Assembly: GCF_014764505.1 (NCBI RefSeq) | Contig: NZ_JACXWX010000012.1 | Location: 1 to 64,000, forward strand | Length of the DNA stretch: 64,000 nucleotides | DNA from: Phormidium tenue FACHB-886 | GTDB taxonomy: Bacteria; Cyanobacteriota; Cyanobacteriia; Elainellales; Elainellaceae | Direction: 5' to 3' | Part shown: positions 45,299 through 54,569 of the stretch, in pieces | How positions within the stretch are numbered: the first letter of the stretch is position 1 | Layout: the number at the start of each line of letters is the position of its first letter | Program-made: the position numbers and the translations under genes | Notes under the pieces: generated by a model | Told to the model about the DNA's origin: nothing | The model's database searches: none | The model's input: the letters and a program-made list of their open reading frames with translations, nothing else

Positions 45299-46576
45299 TC
45301 AAGTTCCTGTGGCTTGGCAATAGCGCTTGCGGTAGAACCGCAGTTCTTCATTGGCAAGCTCGATCGGCACCATCGCCCAACGCTGCCTCAGCCGACTATT
45401 CAACTGCTGCTCTAGTCGATCGAACAACTGCCCAAAGTTTCTTGCTTGATATGCTTCCTGTATCAGCCAGGATATAGTAACGTCTAGCAGATTTGCTAGA
45501 AACTTTATATCTTCGTTAGCGTCGTTGAGAATCATCAAATGACCCTGTTGAATACGCTGCCAGAGCAGCCGTAAACGCCGACGTGCCTGCATTCGAGTCA
45601 AGACAGCTACGGCTGGCTCAACCAGAAAAGGCTGCCGCTGCTGCCCCATCTTTTGCCACGCTTGTAGTTGCTTTGCCAGGCCTACTTCTGCCCGCCCAAT
45701 CTGTCTGGCTGAAGTGGTAACACGCACCAAGGGGCTATGCCGAAATCGTGCATCTGCTCGCATCAGTGCTCGGTAGAAGGCAACATCTTCAGGCGTCCGG
45801 ACGGCTGGCATCCCGCCCGATTTGATATACATTTCAGCCGTTACCGCTAAACTCGCTCCATAATGTTGAAAATGACGCGGAAAGGGATCATGTAGTTCTG
45901 GGTCAAGATAAGATTCTAGTTCTGCAATCAAATAGCGATAGCCCACTTCGCGCAAAAAGCAGGCTCTCGCATAGGCATCAAGCTGAGCACGATCGCGTTT
46001 GTGCGTCACAATTCGTCCCCCAACTGCATCTGCACCATTCTCAATTTCGTGCATCGTTGCCGCAATCCAGGTTGGGCTAACCTGGGTATCGCCATCGGTA
46101 GAGGCAATGATTCCACGAGGATTCCCTATTTCGGTAAATCGGCGATAAGCCTCATCCATTAAAAGCTGCCGGACTCGCCCAATATACGCCTCTTTGGCAG
46201 ATAATGTGCGTTCCACAATATGCTGTACAAATGCGGGCTGCTGTTGCGCGAACTGACGGGCGATCGCTGCAGATTCATCGGTGCAGTTGTTAGCAAACAC
46301 AATCACTTCATAGCAGTTGGGATCGATTCTTCGCCCGTTTAGATCTACTTGATTCGCTAAAGCCTGCAGTGTGGATTCCAAATTTTCTGCTTCGTTACGA
46401 ACAGGCACAATCACACAAACTTTGCATTGCTGCAGCGGCAAGGCTTCCACCAGCGGCAACGATTCGATTGCAGGTTGAACCGCTGGCGCATCACGAAAGC
46501 GTTGAAGAGGGGTCGATTGCTTAAAAACAGGCTTGGCGACGGGACTAAGAGGCAAAGAATGAAGAGGTATATTCAT
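45299..46576 (-). CDS. family 2 glycosyltransferase
   Basis: About 425 residues. Residues 50-290 form a GT-A glycosyltransferase: KVCVIVPVRNEAENLESTLQAL at the start of the fold, IIASTDGDTQVSPTWIAATMHEIENGADAVGG with the metal-binding DGD, and a later acceptor region (KSGGMPAVRTPEDVAFYRAL). The C-terminal 130 residues are a helical domain with no match known to me. It is transcribed divergently from the acyl-CoA dehydrogenase/PIG-L/methyltransferase operon, a gene set found together in other bacteria too. ATG 46576 is preferred over a TTG at 46639. Confidence 0.83.
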   Translation of the reverse strand: MNIPLHSLPLSPVAKPVFKQSTPLQRFRDAPAVQPAIESLPLVEALPLQQCKVCVIVPVRNEAENLESTLQALANQVDLNGRRIDPNCYEVIVFANNCTDESAAIARQFAQQQPAFVQHIVERTLSAKEAYIGRVRQLLMDEAYRRFTEIGNPRGIIASTDGDTQVSPTWIAATMHEIENGADAVGGRIVTHKRDRAQLDAYARACFLREVGYRYLIAELESYLDPELHDPFPRHFQHYGASLAVTAEMYIKSGGMPAVRTPEDVAFYRALMRADARFRHSPLVRVTTSARQIGRAEVGLAKQLQAWQKMGQQRQPFLVEPAVAVLTRMQARRRLRLLWQRIQQGHLMILNDANEDIKFLANLLDVTISWLIQEAYQARNFGQLFDRLEQQLNSRLRQRWAMVPIELANEELRFYRKRYCQATGT

Positions 46577-46639
46577 GGGTGAGCCATGCGGATAACCCGC
46601 TGACAAAAGCCGTATATTCCTTGCAAACAGCGCTAGCAA

Positions 46640-47008
46640 GGCATTACAGGCTCTTAATTACACCTCTATTTATGAGTTTTATTAAGCGTTAACAAATCTA
46701 TCCATAGACGCATCTCAGTATTTCAGTATGAATATTTTACTTACTGCAGAGGAATACGGAGCTTCGCTAGCCCATCGATCGGCAGAGTAAAAGTCAAATT
46801 GTAATATTTCAGCTCATTGCCTCATCTACTTACTTTGGCAGCTGCAACCGCCGCTACTAACCCTAGATTAGAAAGCTCAATCCATCACATCTTTCAAAAT
46901 CTATGCTCTCTCAGCCTTTGTAAGTATCTAAATATAACTTAGGACAGAGGATAAACCTTTTTAATTTTTGCAACTTTTAATTAGATATGCAAAATAAGGC
47001 GGTAGTGA
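46640..47008. promoter_or_regulatory. divergent intergenic region of the GT/dehydrogenase cluster
   Basis: About 370 AT-rich bases separate the glycosyltransferase from the plus-strand operon and should contain promoters for both. No operator-like palindrome stands out. Confidence 0.4.
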
Positions 47009-48232
47009 ATGGTTGCGCTTCCTCGGCGTTCTGTGTTGAATAACACGCCATTGGTTCAAGCATTTAAGCAGAATGCAATAGCTGGTATATTAAAGTACAT
47101 AACAGAAGTTAAAGAGTTTTGCGCAGCTAATGCAGCAAACGTTGATTTTCCAAATGCGTTTCCAGAAGAAGAGTTTAAGCTAATTGCTGAGTTGGGTTTT
47201 TTGGCTGCACCCTTGCGTCGAGACCTGGGCGGTTTGGGGCTAGGCATTGAGTCAGCTTGCACAGGCGATCTGTTAATGCTGTTGAAGCAAATTGGCAGCG
47301 GCAATCTTTCAGTTGGACGCATCTACGAAGGACACGTAAATGCACTACAGCTCATTCAAACTTTTGGCACTTCTGAGCAAATTGCTCGCTATGCTGCCGA
47401 TGCCCAGGATCGCCACAAAATCTTCGGCGTTTGGAATGCAGAAGCGGCAGATGGCGTAAAGCTCGTTCCCATCGCCAATGGACGCTACCGCCTAGAAGGT
47501 AGTAAAACTTTCTGTTCTGGCTGTGGCTATGTCGATCGCCCGTTTGTTAACGGGGTCTTGCCCGACGGAAGCTGGCAGATGTGCATCGTGCCAATGGAAG
47601 CAGTGGCAACGGTGATCGATTCAAACTGGTGGCAGCCGTCTGGAATGAAAGCGACCGCTAGCTACAAAGTAGATTTTACGGGTGTGGAACTGGGGGAAGA
47701 GTCAATCATCGGTCAACCCGGCGACTACTTCCGACAACCATGGCTGAGTGCAGGCGTTGTCCGGTTTGCCGCTGTACAGCTTGGGGGCGCGGAAGTTTTG
47801 TTTAACGAGGCGCGGAATTTTTTGCAGAGTCTCGATCGCATCCAAGACCCGTATCAAGCCGAGCGCTTTAGCAAAATGGCGATCGCCCTCGAAACTGCCA
47901 ACCTGTGGCTGAAGAATGCGGCTGCTTTCCTTACAGCTTATGACTCAACTTTCGCAGGTTCTCCAGATGTTCCACACTCGCAGGCGAAGCAGCTTGTGGT
48001 CTATGCCAACATGACAAGAACGGTTGTGGAACAAGCCTGCATGGATGTAATTCAGCTTTGCGAACGGTCAGTGGGTACAAGAGGGTTACTGCCGCCCAAC
48101 CCAATGGAACGAATCATTCGGGACCTAACGCTTTACCTAAGGCAGCCTGCGTATGATATAGCATTCACCAGCGCAGGGCAATATGTCTTGTCTCATGCTG
48201 AGTCGGCTTCTTCTCTCTGGGACTATGAGTAG
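47009..48232 (+). CDS. acyl-CoA dehydrogenase family flavoprotein
   Basis: A 407-residue protein of the acyl-CoA dehydrogenase superfamily: helical N-terminal domain (FPEEEFKLIAELGFLAAPLRRDLGGLGLG), middle barrel (FGVWNAEAADGVKLV; YRLEGSKTFCSGCGYVDRPFVNG) and helical C-terminal domain. The usual C-terminal catalytic-glutamate motif (YEG/IxEGTSEI) is absent; the equivalent place reads RQPAYDIAFTSAGQYVL, as in DszC/flavin-monooxygenase-like relatives. The real reaction is therefore unclear. The next gene overlaps its stop codon. Confidence 0.83.
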   Translation: MVALPRRSVLNNTPLVQAFKQNAIAGILKYITEVKEFCAANAANVDFPNAFPEEEFKLIAELGFLAAPLRRDLGGLGLGIESACTGDLLMLLKQIGSGNLSVGRIYEGHVNALQLIQTFGTSEQIARYAADAQDRHKIFGVWNAEAADGVKLVPIANGRYRLEGSKTFCSGCGYVDRPFVNGVLPDGSWQMCIVPMEAVATVIDSNWWQPSGMKATASYKVDFTGVELGEESIIGQPGDYFRQPWLSAGVVRFAAVQLGGAEVLFNEARNFLQSLDRIQDPYQAERFSKMAIALETANLWLKNAAAFLTAYDSTFAGSPDVPHSQAKQLVVYANMTRTVVEQACMDVIQLCERSVGTRGLLPPNPMERIIRDLTLYLRQPAYDIAFTSAGQYVLSHAESASSLWDYE

Positions 48233-48998
48233 TTTGTCTGCAGCTGAGATGCTGACCAATCCATGCGCCTTGCCTATGCGGTCGATCCAGACTTTGGCTA
48301 AACGCTCTATTTTAGTTGTCGCACCGCATCCGGACGATGAAACGCTGGGCTGTGGCGGAACGATCGCCCTGTTGCGATTGCTAGGGTGTCAGGTATACAT
48401 CCTGGTGATGAGCGATGGAACAATGTCGCACCCAAGATCGCGCAAGTATCCAGCACCAAAGCTGAAGGCATTACGAGAACAAGAAACGATTGCAGCAGTT
48501 TCTATTCTGGGAATCGACCGGCGGTCAATCACATTTCTACAGCTAAAAGATGGCGCAATTCCTATGGTGGATGAGGCGGGATTTGAAGCTGCGGTCGATC
48601 GCTGCCAAGTTCACCTGAGCCGTCTTTCACCAGAACTAATGCTGCTGCCGTGGCGAGCTGATCCGCATCCAGACCACCGTGCCGCTTGGCAGCTGATCCA
48701 AAGCGCCTTGACCAATTTGGCAATTGCTCCACGCTTGATTGAATATCCGATTTGGGATTGGGACGTGCAGCAGCGCGGCAAAATGGCATCGCCCGGCAAA
48801 ATGGCATCTGAGCGGCAGGCGGGCTGGCGTATCGAAATTAGTGCAGTGTTAGCAGAAAAGCGCCGGGCAATCGCACAATACCGATCGCAGGTTACAAACC
48901 TGATCGACGACGATCCGCAAGGCTTTCAGCTCACACCAGACATGCTTGAAAATTTTACCCGCCCTTGGGAAGTATTTTTTGAGGATACAAGAGGATAG
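48225..48998 (+). CDS. PIG-L family deacetylase
   Basis: About 257 residues with LVVAPHPDDETLGCGGTIALL (zinc motif AHPDDE, here PHPDDE), a second region LMLLPWRADPHPDHRAAWQLI carrying the third zinc histidine, and the family's general fold. Such enzymes remove acetyl from N-acetylglucosamine-type sugars (mycothiol, bacillithiol, GPI intermediates). ATG 48225 overlaps the dehydrogenase stop codon and suggests translational coupling. The frame from 48183 is longer but begins inside the dehydrogenase gene. A short KMAS repeat in the second half gives a small direct duplication (48780-48808). Confidence 0.87.
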   Translation: MSSLSAAEMLTNPCALPMRSIQTLAKRSILVVAPHPDDETLGCGGTIALLRLLGCQVYILVMSDGTMSHPRSRKYPAPKLKALREQETIAAVSILGIDRRSITFLQLKDGAIPMVDEAGFEAAVDRCQVHLSRLSPELMLLPWRADPHPDHRAAWQLIQSALTNLAIAPRLIEYPIWDWDVQQRGKMASPGKMASERQAGWRIEISAVLAEKRRAIAQYRSQVTNLIDDDPQGFQLTPDMLENFTRPWEVFFEDTRG

Positions 48999-49001
48999 CC
49001 A

Positions 49002-49583
49002 ATGACTTCTTCTCAGTCACTGCCGCCCAGTTTTTTTGAGGCGCTTTATCAAACCGACCCTGATCCTTGGCAGTTTGCCACCAGCGAATACGAAGCGAAT
49101 AAATATGCTGCAACGATCGCTGCTTTACCTAAAGCGCACTACCAATCTGCCTTTGAAATTGGCGGAGCGATTGGTGTTTTAACCCAGCAGCTTGCACAGC
49201 GATGTGAAGCATTGCTATCGGTAGATGTTTGTGAGATTGCTCAAGTGCAAGCCATTCAGCGCTGTCAGCATTTGCCACAGGTGCAGTTTGAGTTGATGTG
49301 TGTACCCCAGCAGTTTCCAGAGCAAGAGTTTGATTTAATTTTGGTATCGGAAGTGGGCTACTACTGGTGCTGGGAAGATTTGCGCGCAGCGCAGCAGAAA
49401 ATCTTGGCGCACTTGCAGCCCGGAGGGCATTTGCTGCTGGTGCATTGGACGGTGGATGCTGAAAAGCTGCCTCTCACTGGCAATCAGGTACATGAGGCAT
49501 TTCTAGATCTAGGGCGATCGCTTCGACATCTCCAGGGGCAGCGAACGGAACACTATCGCTTAGATTTATTTGAACGAATTTAA
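49002..49583 (+). CDS. class I SAM-dependent methyltransferase (NodS-like)
   Basis: A 193-residue methyltransferase. The SAM-binding motif I is FEIGGAIGVLTQQLAQRCEALLSVDVCE. The later LILVSEVGYYWCWEDLRAAQQKILAHLQPGGHLLLVHWTVDAEKLPLTG resembles NodS-type N-methyltransferases, including the YY/GG segments. It follows the deacetylase by 3 bases, so the two are cotranscribed. A deacetylated amino sugar methylated on nitrogen is an obvious hypothesis for the pair. Confidence 0.87.
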   Translation: MTSSQSLPPSFFEALYQTDPDPWQFATSEYEANKYAATIAALPKAHYQSAFEIGGAIGVLTQQLAQRCEALLSVDVCEIAQVQAIQRCQHLPQVQFELMCVPQQFPEQEFDLILVSEVGYYWCWEDLRAAQQKILAHLQPGGHLLLVHWTVDAEKLPLTGNQVHEAFLDLGRSLRHLQGQRTEHYRLDLFERI

Positions 49584-49835
49584 GCGAGTTTGAACGGCAG
49601 TGCGTCATGGTGCATAATATGCCGCATACAAAAAACAATCCTTTCTTTGCGAAGCGCTCTAAACTTGCAAAGCGCTCTAAACAACAACTGGGTCTTGCAG
49701 CTACTCCTGTGATTTGAGGCGATCGCCCCTCAGCAAAAGCAGGTACAAAACCCAGTAATTTGTGTGGCGGGCTGAATAATTTAATCCAGCGCCTACCTAA
49801 TTTGTGCCCGCTTGGGCTGACTAGCTTGTGCTAAC

Positions 49836-50597
49836 TTAGCGTCTGCCGCGATAGGGAACCTTGTTGAGGTAATCCAAATCGTGAGCCGATGTCCCTTGAG
49901 CATAGTTGACTTTGGGAGCGATCGACGCCGCCAGTTCGCGGAATTTGCGGGGGTCTCCTTCTGCCAGCTGACGATCCTGGAATTTGCGAGTGTAGTATTT
50001 CTCCACCACAAACCGCCAGTCGTTCTTGACGGTGCCCACTCTCTCCTGGAATTCCTCGCCGTAGCGCGGAGTCACCAGGTTAAACGGACGACCTTCCATG
50101 CGCTTGCGCTGGTAGGGCACTGTGAAATCGCCAAACGCCTGCGTGTACTCTTCACTGTCGAGCAGCGCATCGACAAAGCCGTAGTAGCCCAGCGTCGCCA
50201 CTTTGATCGACCAGGCGATCTTTTCGTCTTGGTTGTAAGCCGCACGACCCAACAGCCGTCTCAGGAGAATATCGACTAAGCGGTAGTTATCATTTACTTC
50301 TACCACCTGGCTGTAGAAGCGCTCGGACTTCGCCAAGCCCCGGATAAAATCGCGCACGGTCACTGCTCGGTTCTTGAGCTGAGACTCTAGCGCCGAGTTG
50401 CGATTGAACTTGAGGATCTGGTGCTCGCTAAAGACTTGGCGATACGCAGCCCAAATCACCTGCTGCATTTCATCGGGAGAAGCAGCGTCTTCAATCCGGT
50501 AGATATACGGAGTTTCTTCATCTTCGTCTGCAGTTCCAAAGCTACGGACTCGCTGGTTTTGGGTAGTGGGTTTATAGTTGAGCAACGGCAATGCCAT
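49836..50597 (-). CDS. cpcG: phycobilisome rod-core linker CpcG (copy at the operon end)
   Basis: A 253-residue linker. The N-terminal start [20 protein letters not shown] and the linker domain ([65 protein letters not shown]) identify CpcG. It joins phycocyanin rods to the allophycocyanin core. The C-terminus ([17 protein letters not shown]) has no membrane helix, so it is not the CpcL type tied to photosystem I. GGGAG precedes ATG 50597. It is the last of three tandem cpcG genes. Confidence 0.93.
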   Translation of the reverse strand: MALPLLNYKPTTQNQRVRSFGTADEDEETPYIYRIEDAASPDEMQQVIWAAYRQVFSEHQILKFNRNSALESQLKNRAVTVRDFIRGLAKSERFYSQVVEVNDNYRLVDILLRRLLGRAAYNQDEKIAWSIKVATLGYYGFVDALLDSEEYTQAFGDFTVPYQRKRMEGRPFNLVTPRYGEEFQERVGTVKNDWRFVVEKYYTRKFQDRQLAEGDPRKFRELAASIAPKVNYAQGTSAHDLDYLNKVPYRGRR

Positions 50598-50735
50598 GCA
50601 GGTTATCTCCCTTTATCAAATGAGCGATGTGCAAAATCAATAAACCGATTCGGCTGAAAATGCCTCCTCCATTATCCCGGATTATGGTTTTAGGAGGATA
50701 CATTTGAAAGCACCTGCCTCTGAGAAAGGCGATCG

Positions 50736-51476
50736 TTAGCGGAACGGGAAACTCGCAACTGGGTTAACTGAGACGGGAGTCGTTTCGGTTGACTTGCGAG
50801 TGCTATCGGGAATCTGGATGTTTGCCGTGTTCACAGCCACAACTTGGTTCGGCGTGATTTTGATCGATCGCGCCATCTCCATAAAGTTGCTTACCTTGCC
50901 AGGCTTGTAGCTCTCGGCTTCTATGCGATCGCGCCAGTAGTCACCATAGCGGGGTGTGACCAGATTGAACGGACGACCCTTATAGCGACGGCGCTGATAG
51001 GGCACCGTGTAATCGCCAAAGCTGGTCGTGTATTCTTCGCTGTCCACCAGCAGATCCACAAAACCGCCAAAGCCCTCAGTCGCGATCTTGATCGACCAGG
51101 AAATTTCCTCGTCTTTGCTATAGGCAGAGCGACCCAGCAGCCGCTTCAGCGTCAGGTCTACGATGCGGTAGTTCGAGTTCGTCTCTACTACCAGCTTGCG
51201 ATAGGTTTCTGACTTCGCCAAACCGCGCACAAAATCGCGGACGGTAATCGATCGGTTCTTGAGCTGCGACTCTAGCTCAGCTTGGCGACTGCTCTTGAGG
51301 ATCACATGCTCGCTGAACACCTGCCGATAGGCCGCCCAGATCAGTTCTTCGAGATCGCTGTAATCAGTGCAGTCTTCCAGGCGATAGATATAAGGTGTAT
51401 CTTCGCCGGGTACTTCATATCCAGAAACCCGGTGGTTTTGGGAGGTGGGGCTGTATTCAAGAAGAGGAATAGACAT
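50736..51476 (-). CDS. cpcG: phycobilisome rod-core linker CpcG (middle copy)
   Basis: A 246-residue paralogue ([67 protein letters not shown]). The linker domain is well kept. The tail ([21 protein letters not shown]) differs from the flanking copies and has no hydrophobic anchor. It is about 40% different from its neighbours by eye, so the duplications are old. It probably attaches a different rod position. Confidence 0.93.
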   Translation of the reverse strand: MSIPLLEYSPTSQNHRVSGYEVPGEDTPYIYRLEDCTDYSDLEELIWAAYRQVFSEHVILKSSRQAELESQLKNRSITVRDFVRGLAKSETYRKLVVETNSNYRIVDLTLKRLLGRSAYSKDEEISWSIKIATEGFGGFVDLLVDSEEYTTSFGDYTVPYQRRRYKGRPFNLVTPRYGDYWRDRIEAESYKPGKVSNFMEMARSIKITPNQVVAVNTANIQIPDSTRKSTETTPVSVNPVASFPFR

Positions 51477-51570
51477 CTTCGCAGAAATAAAGGATGAGGG
51501 GTGAAATAGAACAGACTGTCAGCGTTTTGTTTTAGTCTGAAAGAATCAGAATGGAACCAGCGACAGCACG

Positions 51571-52416
51571 TTATTTGGTTTTGGGATTAGATGGCAGATA
51601 GCGGTAGGGCAGTGCCACGCTGACAGGTTTGACTGTGGGCTTCGTGGTGTTGCCTACATCGCGAGTCATGTCAGGGATCTTGATGGCGCTGGAGGTTGCC
51701 CGTGCCACGTCGCGCTGGTAGTTGAGCTGCGGGGTGATCAGGCTTTGCGCCATATTGAGGAAATTGGACGGAATCGCCTGCCGAACAACCTGCTTGTCCA
51801 ATGCGCCTGCTTGATATTGCCGGACTTGATAGTAGCTGCGACTGCCAATTTCTAGCTCAAGCCGACGATTGCGCCAGTATTCGTTGAAGCTGGGGCTAAC
51901 TAAATTAAAAGGGCGACCTTCCATACGGCGGCGCTGGTAAGGCACAATGTCATCGCCAAAGGCGCGATCGTATTCATCGCTGTCTACCACGCTGTCAATG
52001 AAGCCATGCAACCCCTTGGTTGCAATCACAATCGACTGCGCGATCTGCTCGTCTTTACCGTAGCTGGCACGTCCCAAAAAGCGCTTGAAGACTAGATCGA
52101 CAATCCGATAGTTTGAGTTTAGCTCGGCAATTTGCTCCCAAAAGGTTGCAGTCTTGCCTAAACCTCGCACAAACTCACGCACGGAAATCGCCCGGTTGCG
52201 GAGCTGCGACTCTAAAAACGGCTGGCGGTTGCTCTCTAGAATCAGGTGTTCGCTGAAGATCTGGCGGTAGAGCGCCCAGATGATTTGCGTAACATCCGTG
52301 TCAGAGATGGCATCCCGCAGGCGATAAACACGAGGATCATCTTCATCAGGGACATCGTAGCCCGGAACCCGTTGGTTCTGAGTTTTAGGAGAAACAGGAA
52401 GAAGAGGAATTGACAT
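51571..52416 (-). CDS. cpcG: phycobilisome rod-core linker CpcG (first copy)
   Basis: A 281-residue paralogue ([69 protein letters not shown]). It has a longer C-terminal region with basic and polar residues (for example YRNRRLELEIGSRSYYQVRQYQAG) and no membrane helix. AAGGAAA precedes ATG 52416. It is the one nearest cpcF, 49 bases away. Confidence 0.93.
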   Translation of the reverse strand: MSIPLLPVSPKTQNQRVPGYDVPDEDDPRVYRLRDAISDTDVTQIIWALYRQIFSEHLILESNRQPFLESQLRNRAISVREFVRGLGKTATFWEQIAELNSNYRIVDLVFKRFLGRASYGKDEQIAQSIVIATKGLHGFIDSVVDSDEYDRAFGDDIVPYQRRRMEGRPFNLVSPSFNEYWRNRRLELEIGSRSYYQVRQYQAGALDKQVVRQAIPSNFLNMAQSLITPQLNYQRDVARATSSAIKIPDMTRDVGNTTKPTVKPVSVALPYRYLPSNPKTK

Positions 52417-52464
52417 CTTGGTTTCCTTGAGGGTTTCTGAGATTTCCTTGGCAGGAAGAGAGCA

Positions 52465-53103
52465 TTAGCGGGGCAGAACGGCGATCGCATAACGCGCCCG
52501 TCCCAACACTGCTAAATCTGGATCTGCCTCAGCCAAAGCCTGTAGCCGAGCCTGCGCTTGGCTAAATAGCTCTGGCGGCAAAGCGGCAGCAAGCGCCTGT
52601 AGCCCAACGATCGCCGCATAGCGAATTGACCAGTCGGCATCTTCGGTAATCTGCAGCAGCGCTGTCAAGGCGCGAGTTTGTGCTGCCACTCTTTGATTCT
52701 CCAGCAAAAGCTGCCACTGGATCGCTCCCACACCCTTAGAAGCTGCCCGCCGAACGCTAGGCGCAAAATCTGCCAGCGCTGCCTCCAGCAGTACATCTAA
52801 AGCACGCGGATCAGCGATCGCCACCAGCGCCCGAATCGCCCAAGCTCTTGCGCCATAGTTGTAGTCATCCAGCAGATTTAACAGCGGCTGCACGGCAACT
52901 GCCCCGATCTGCACCAACCCTTCCACGGCGATTGCCGCCGCCGCCGGGTTGTTATATCCCAAAACTTGAATCAGTATTGGAATAGCATCGGGTGATTGTG
53001 CAGATGCTAGCTGCTTCACAGCAGCCAACAGCCGCGCCGGTGAATCTGCCTGCTCAACAGCATGAATTAGAGATTGAACGGAAGGAGAATCAAGCACGGG
53101 CAT
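52465..53103 (-). CDS. cpcF: phycocyanobilin lyase subunit CpcF
   Basis: About 212 residues of HEAT-like repeats (IPILIQVLGYNNPAAAAIAVEGLVQIGAVAVQPLLNLLDDYNYGARAWAIRALVAIADPRALDVL). With CpcE it forms the lyase that attaches phycocyanobilin to Cys84 of the phycocyanin alpha subunit. I take ATG 53103. A TTG at 53127 would add eight residues. Position right after cpcE matches cpc operons elsewhere. Confidence 0.9.
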   Translation of the reverse strand: MPVLDSPSVQSLIHAVEQADSPARLLAAVKQLASAQSPDAIPILIQVLGYNNPAAAAIAVEGLVQIGAVAVQPLLNLLDDYNYGARAWAIRALVAIADPRALDVLLEAALADFAPSVRRAASKGVGAIQWQLLLENQRVAAQTRALTALLQITEDADWSIRYAAIVGLQALAAALPPELFSQAQARLQALAEADPDLAVLGRARYAIAVLPR

Positions 53104-53215
53104 CAGGTCAGACAAAGGTTTGGTCAATGAGCAGAAACAGAAAATAACAGCGTCAGCAACCGTGTAAGCAATATAGGAAGGATTCCGTAGTGCAGCTTAA
53201 GCCAGCTGATAGCCA

Positions 53216-54082
53216 TCATAGTAAGGCATCCATCAGCTTCATCAACCCGATCGCCGCCTCAGAAAGCTGCGGCTCTTGAGCCTGAATCTGACGTTCTAGC
53301 AGCCCTTTTAAAGAAAAAAGCTTGAAGCTATTTTCAGCCGCCGCCGTGGCGATCGCCTCAGCCGCAGGCAAATATCCAACGGCTCCCAAATCTGCTAGCG
53401 CCACCCGCCGCAGATTAATGTCTGCACTGGAAAGCGCTGCAACCAACCGATCGCCATAGGTCGCTTCACTCGTTAGCTGATACATGGCTCGATTGGCGGC
53501 GTACTGCACCCGACCGAGTGAATGAGTCAGGAAAGGAGAGACGCGATCGATCGCTGCCTGTTGCCATTGGGTAGCCGGAGCTAACGCGCCCAGCGCTTCC
53601 ATCACCGCTTCGCAAGGCTGCACTAAGTGAGGGCGACCCGGAACTCGCTCGGCGGCAGCAGTTCCATCCTGCAGCAGCACCAGCAGCTGCGGAATGCAGG
53701 CAGGTTCGCCCAGCATCCCCAACGACTGCGCGGCAGCTTCCCGCACATAAAAGTCTTCGGAGGCGAGGCATTCTGTTAAAGCGGGAACAGCCTGCCGATC
53801 GTCTAGCTTGCCAAGCGCTCTGGCTGCATTGCGCCGCAGCGGATAGCCACCTAACTCTGTGCGATCGGACTCGTCTGCCAGTGCTGTAATCAGCGCCTCA
53901 ACCGCCTCCCGCACCCGAAACTTGCCCAACCACCAAGCTGCGTAATAGCGCAGGCTGAGATCGGGGTGGGTGAGGTTGGCGATCGCCTGCTCCACCGTCA
54001 GAGATTCTGCCTCAGACTGGGGTTGCTCAGACTGGGGTTGCTCAGGCTGTATCCCAGCATGCGATTCCGGAGGGGATGTCAT
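53216..54082 (-). CDS. cpcE: phycocyanobilin lyase subunit CpcE
   Basis: A 288-residue HEAT-repeat protein (ANLTHPDLSLRYYAAWWLGKFRVREAVEALITALADES; YPLRRNAARALGKLDDRQAVPALTECLASEDFYVREAAAQSLG). Partner of CpcF in attaching the bilin to CpcA. The N-terminus has a small duplicated QPQSE segment encoded by a direct DNA repeat (about 54010-54050). A hairpin lies between it and cpcD. Confidence 0.92.
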   Translation of the reverse strand: MTSPPESHAGIQPEQPQSEQPQSEAESLTVEQAIANLTHPDLSLRYYAAWWLGKFRVREAVEALITALADESDRTELGGYPLRRNAARALGKLDDRQAVPALTECLASEDFYVREAAAQSLGMLGEPACIPQLLVLLQDGTAAAERVPGRPHLVQPCEAVMEALGALAPATQWQQAAIDRVSPFLTHSLGRVQYAANRAMYQLTSEATYGDRLVAALSSADINLRRVALADLGAVGYLPAAEAIATAAAENSFKLFSLKGLLERQIQAQEPQLSEAAIGLMKLMDALL

Positions 54083-54118
54083 GGATCAAGAGCAATAGAA
54101 CGAACATGATAAAGACAA

Positions 54119-54180
54119 CTGGGGCGAAGCATCTGAACGGATTCTCAAGCGGGAACCACTGTCCAGATGTTCCGCCCCAG
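54119..54180 (-). terminator. hairpin between cpcD and cpcE
   Basis: CTGGGGCG (54119-54126) and CGCCCCAG (54173-54180) pair, extended by CATCTG/CAGATG. It follows cpcD by about 20 bases on the minus strand and may reduce readthrough into the lyase genes or stabilise the upstream mRNA. Confidence 0.55.
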
Positions 54181-54201
54181 CGGGTAAGAGAATCGAGTGC
54201 C

Positions 54202-54483
54202 TTACTCAGCCGATGCTGCAGCGCCTTCACGCGATGTTGCAGGAGCATCTTCGCTGCCTAGCGGCTCAATGTTAACGATCTTGCCACCCATCCGCAAAAT
54301 TCGCTGCATCTCTTCGTTCATCCGGTTGTAAGGCACCGTAATAAACACGCTGCCGCTCCGCCGGATATCATAATTGTTGCGATCGTTGTCTGTGTTTTGA
54401 CGCAGACCGACCACCTCATACCGGAACATCCGGCTTCCCGAAGGGGTATTTGCAGCACTACCGACCGCAGTTTGACCAAACAT
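54202..54483 (-). CDS. cpcD: phycobilisome rod-capping linker CpcD
   Basis: About 93 residues (MFGQTAVGSAANTPSGSRMFRYEVVGLRQN; IRRSGSVFITVPYNRMNEEMQRILRMGGKIVNIEPL). This is the small CpcD linker that caps the outer end of phycocyanin rods. ATG 54483 has AGGAG about 11 bases ahead. The longer frame from 54564 adds unrelated residues. Confidence 0.92.
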   Translation of the reverse strand: MFGQTAVGSAANTPSGSRMFRYEVVGLRQNTDNDRNNYDIRRSGSVFITVPYNRMNEEMQRILRMGGKIVNIEPLGSEDAPATSREGAAASAE

Positions 54484-54569
54484 GGGGTGTAAGCTCCTGT
54501 GTATAGTTACAAACTCTTTTTGTGAATAAATCTTGTACAAATCAGACCTGTACAAGATTCTCACAAGAC

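Noticed and set aside
49715-49732. Palindrome around a GCGATCGC octamer after the methyltransferase gene
   Set aside because: It is a HIP1 site with a few extra matching bases. Such sites are abundant in this genome and need no special explanation.
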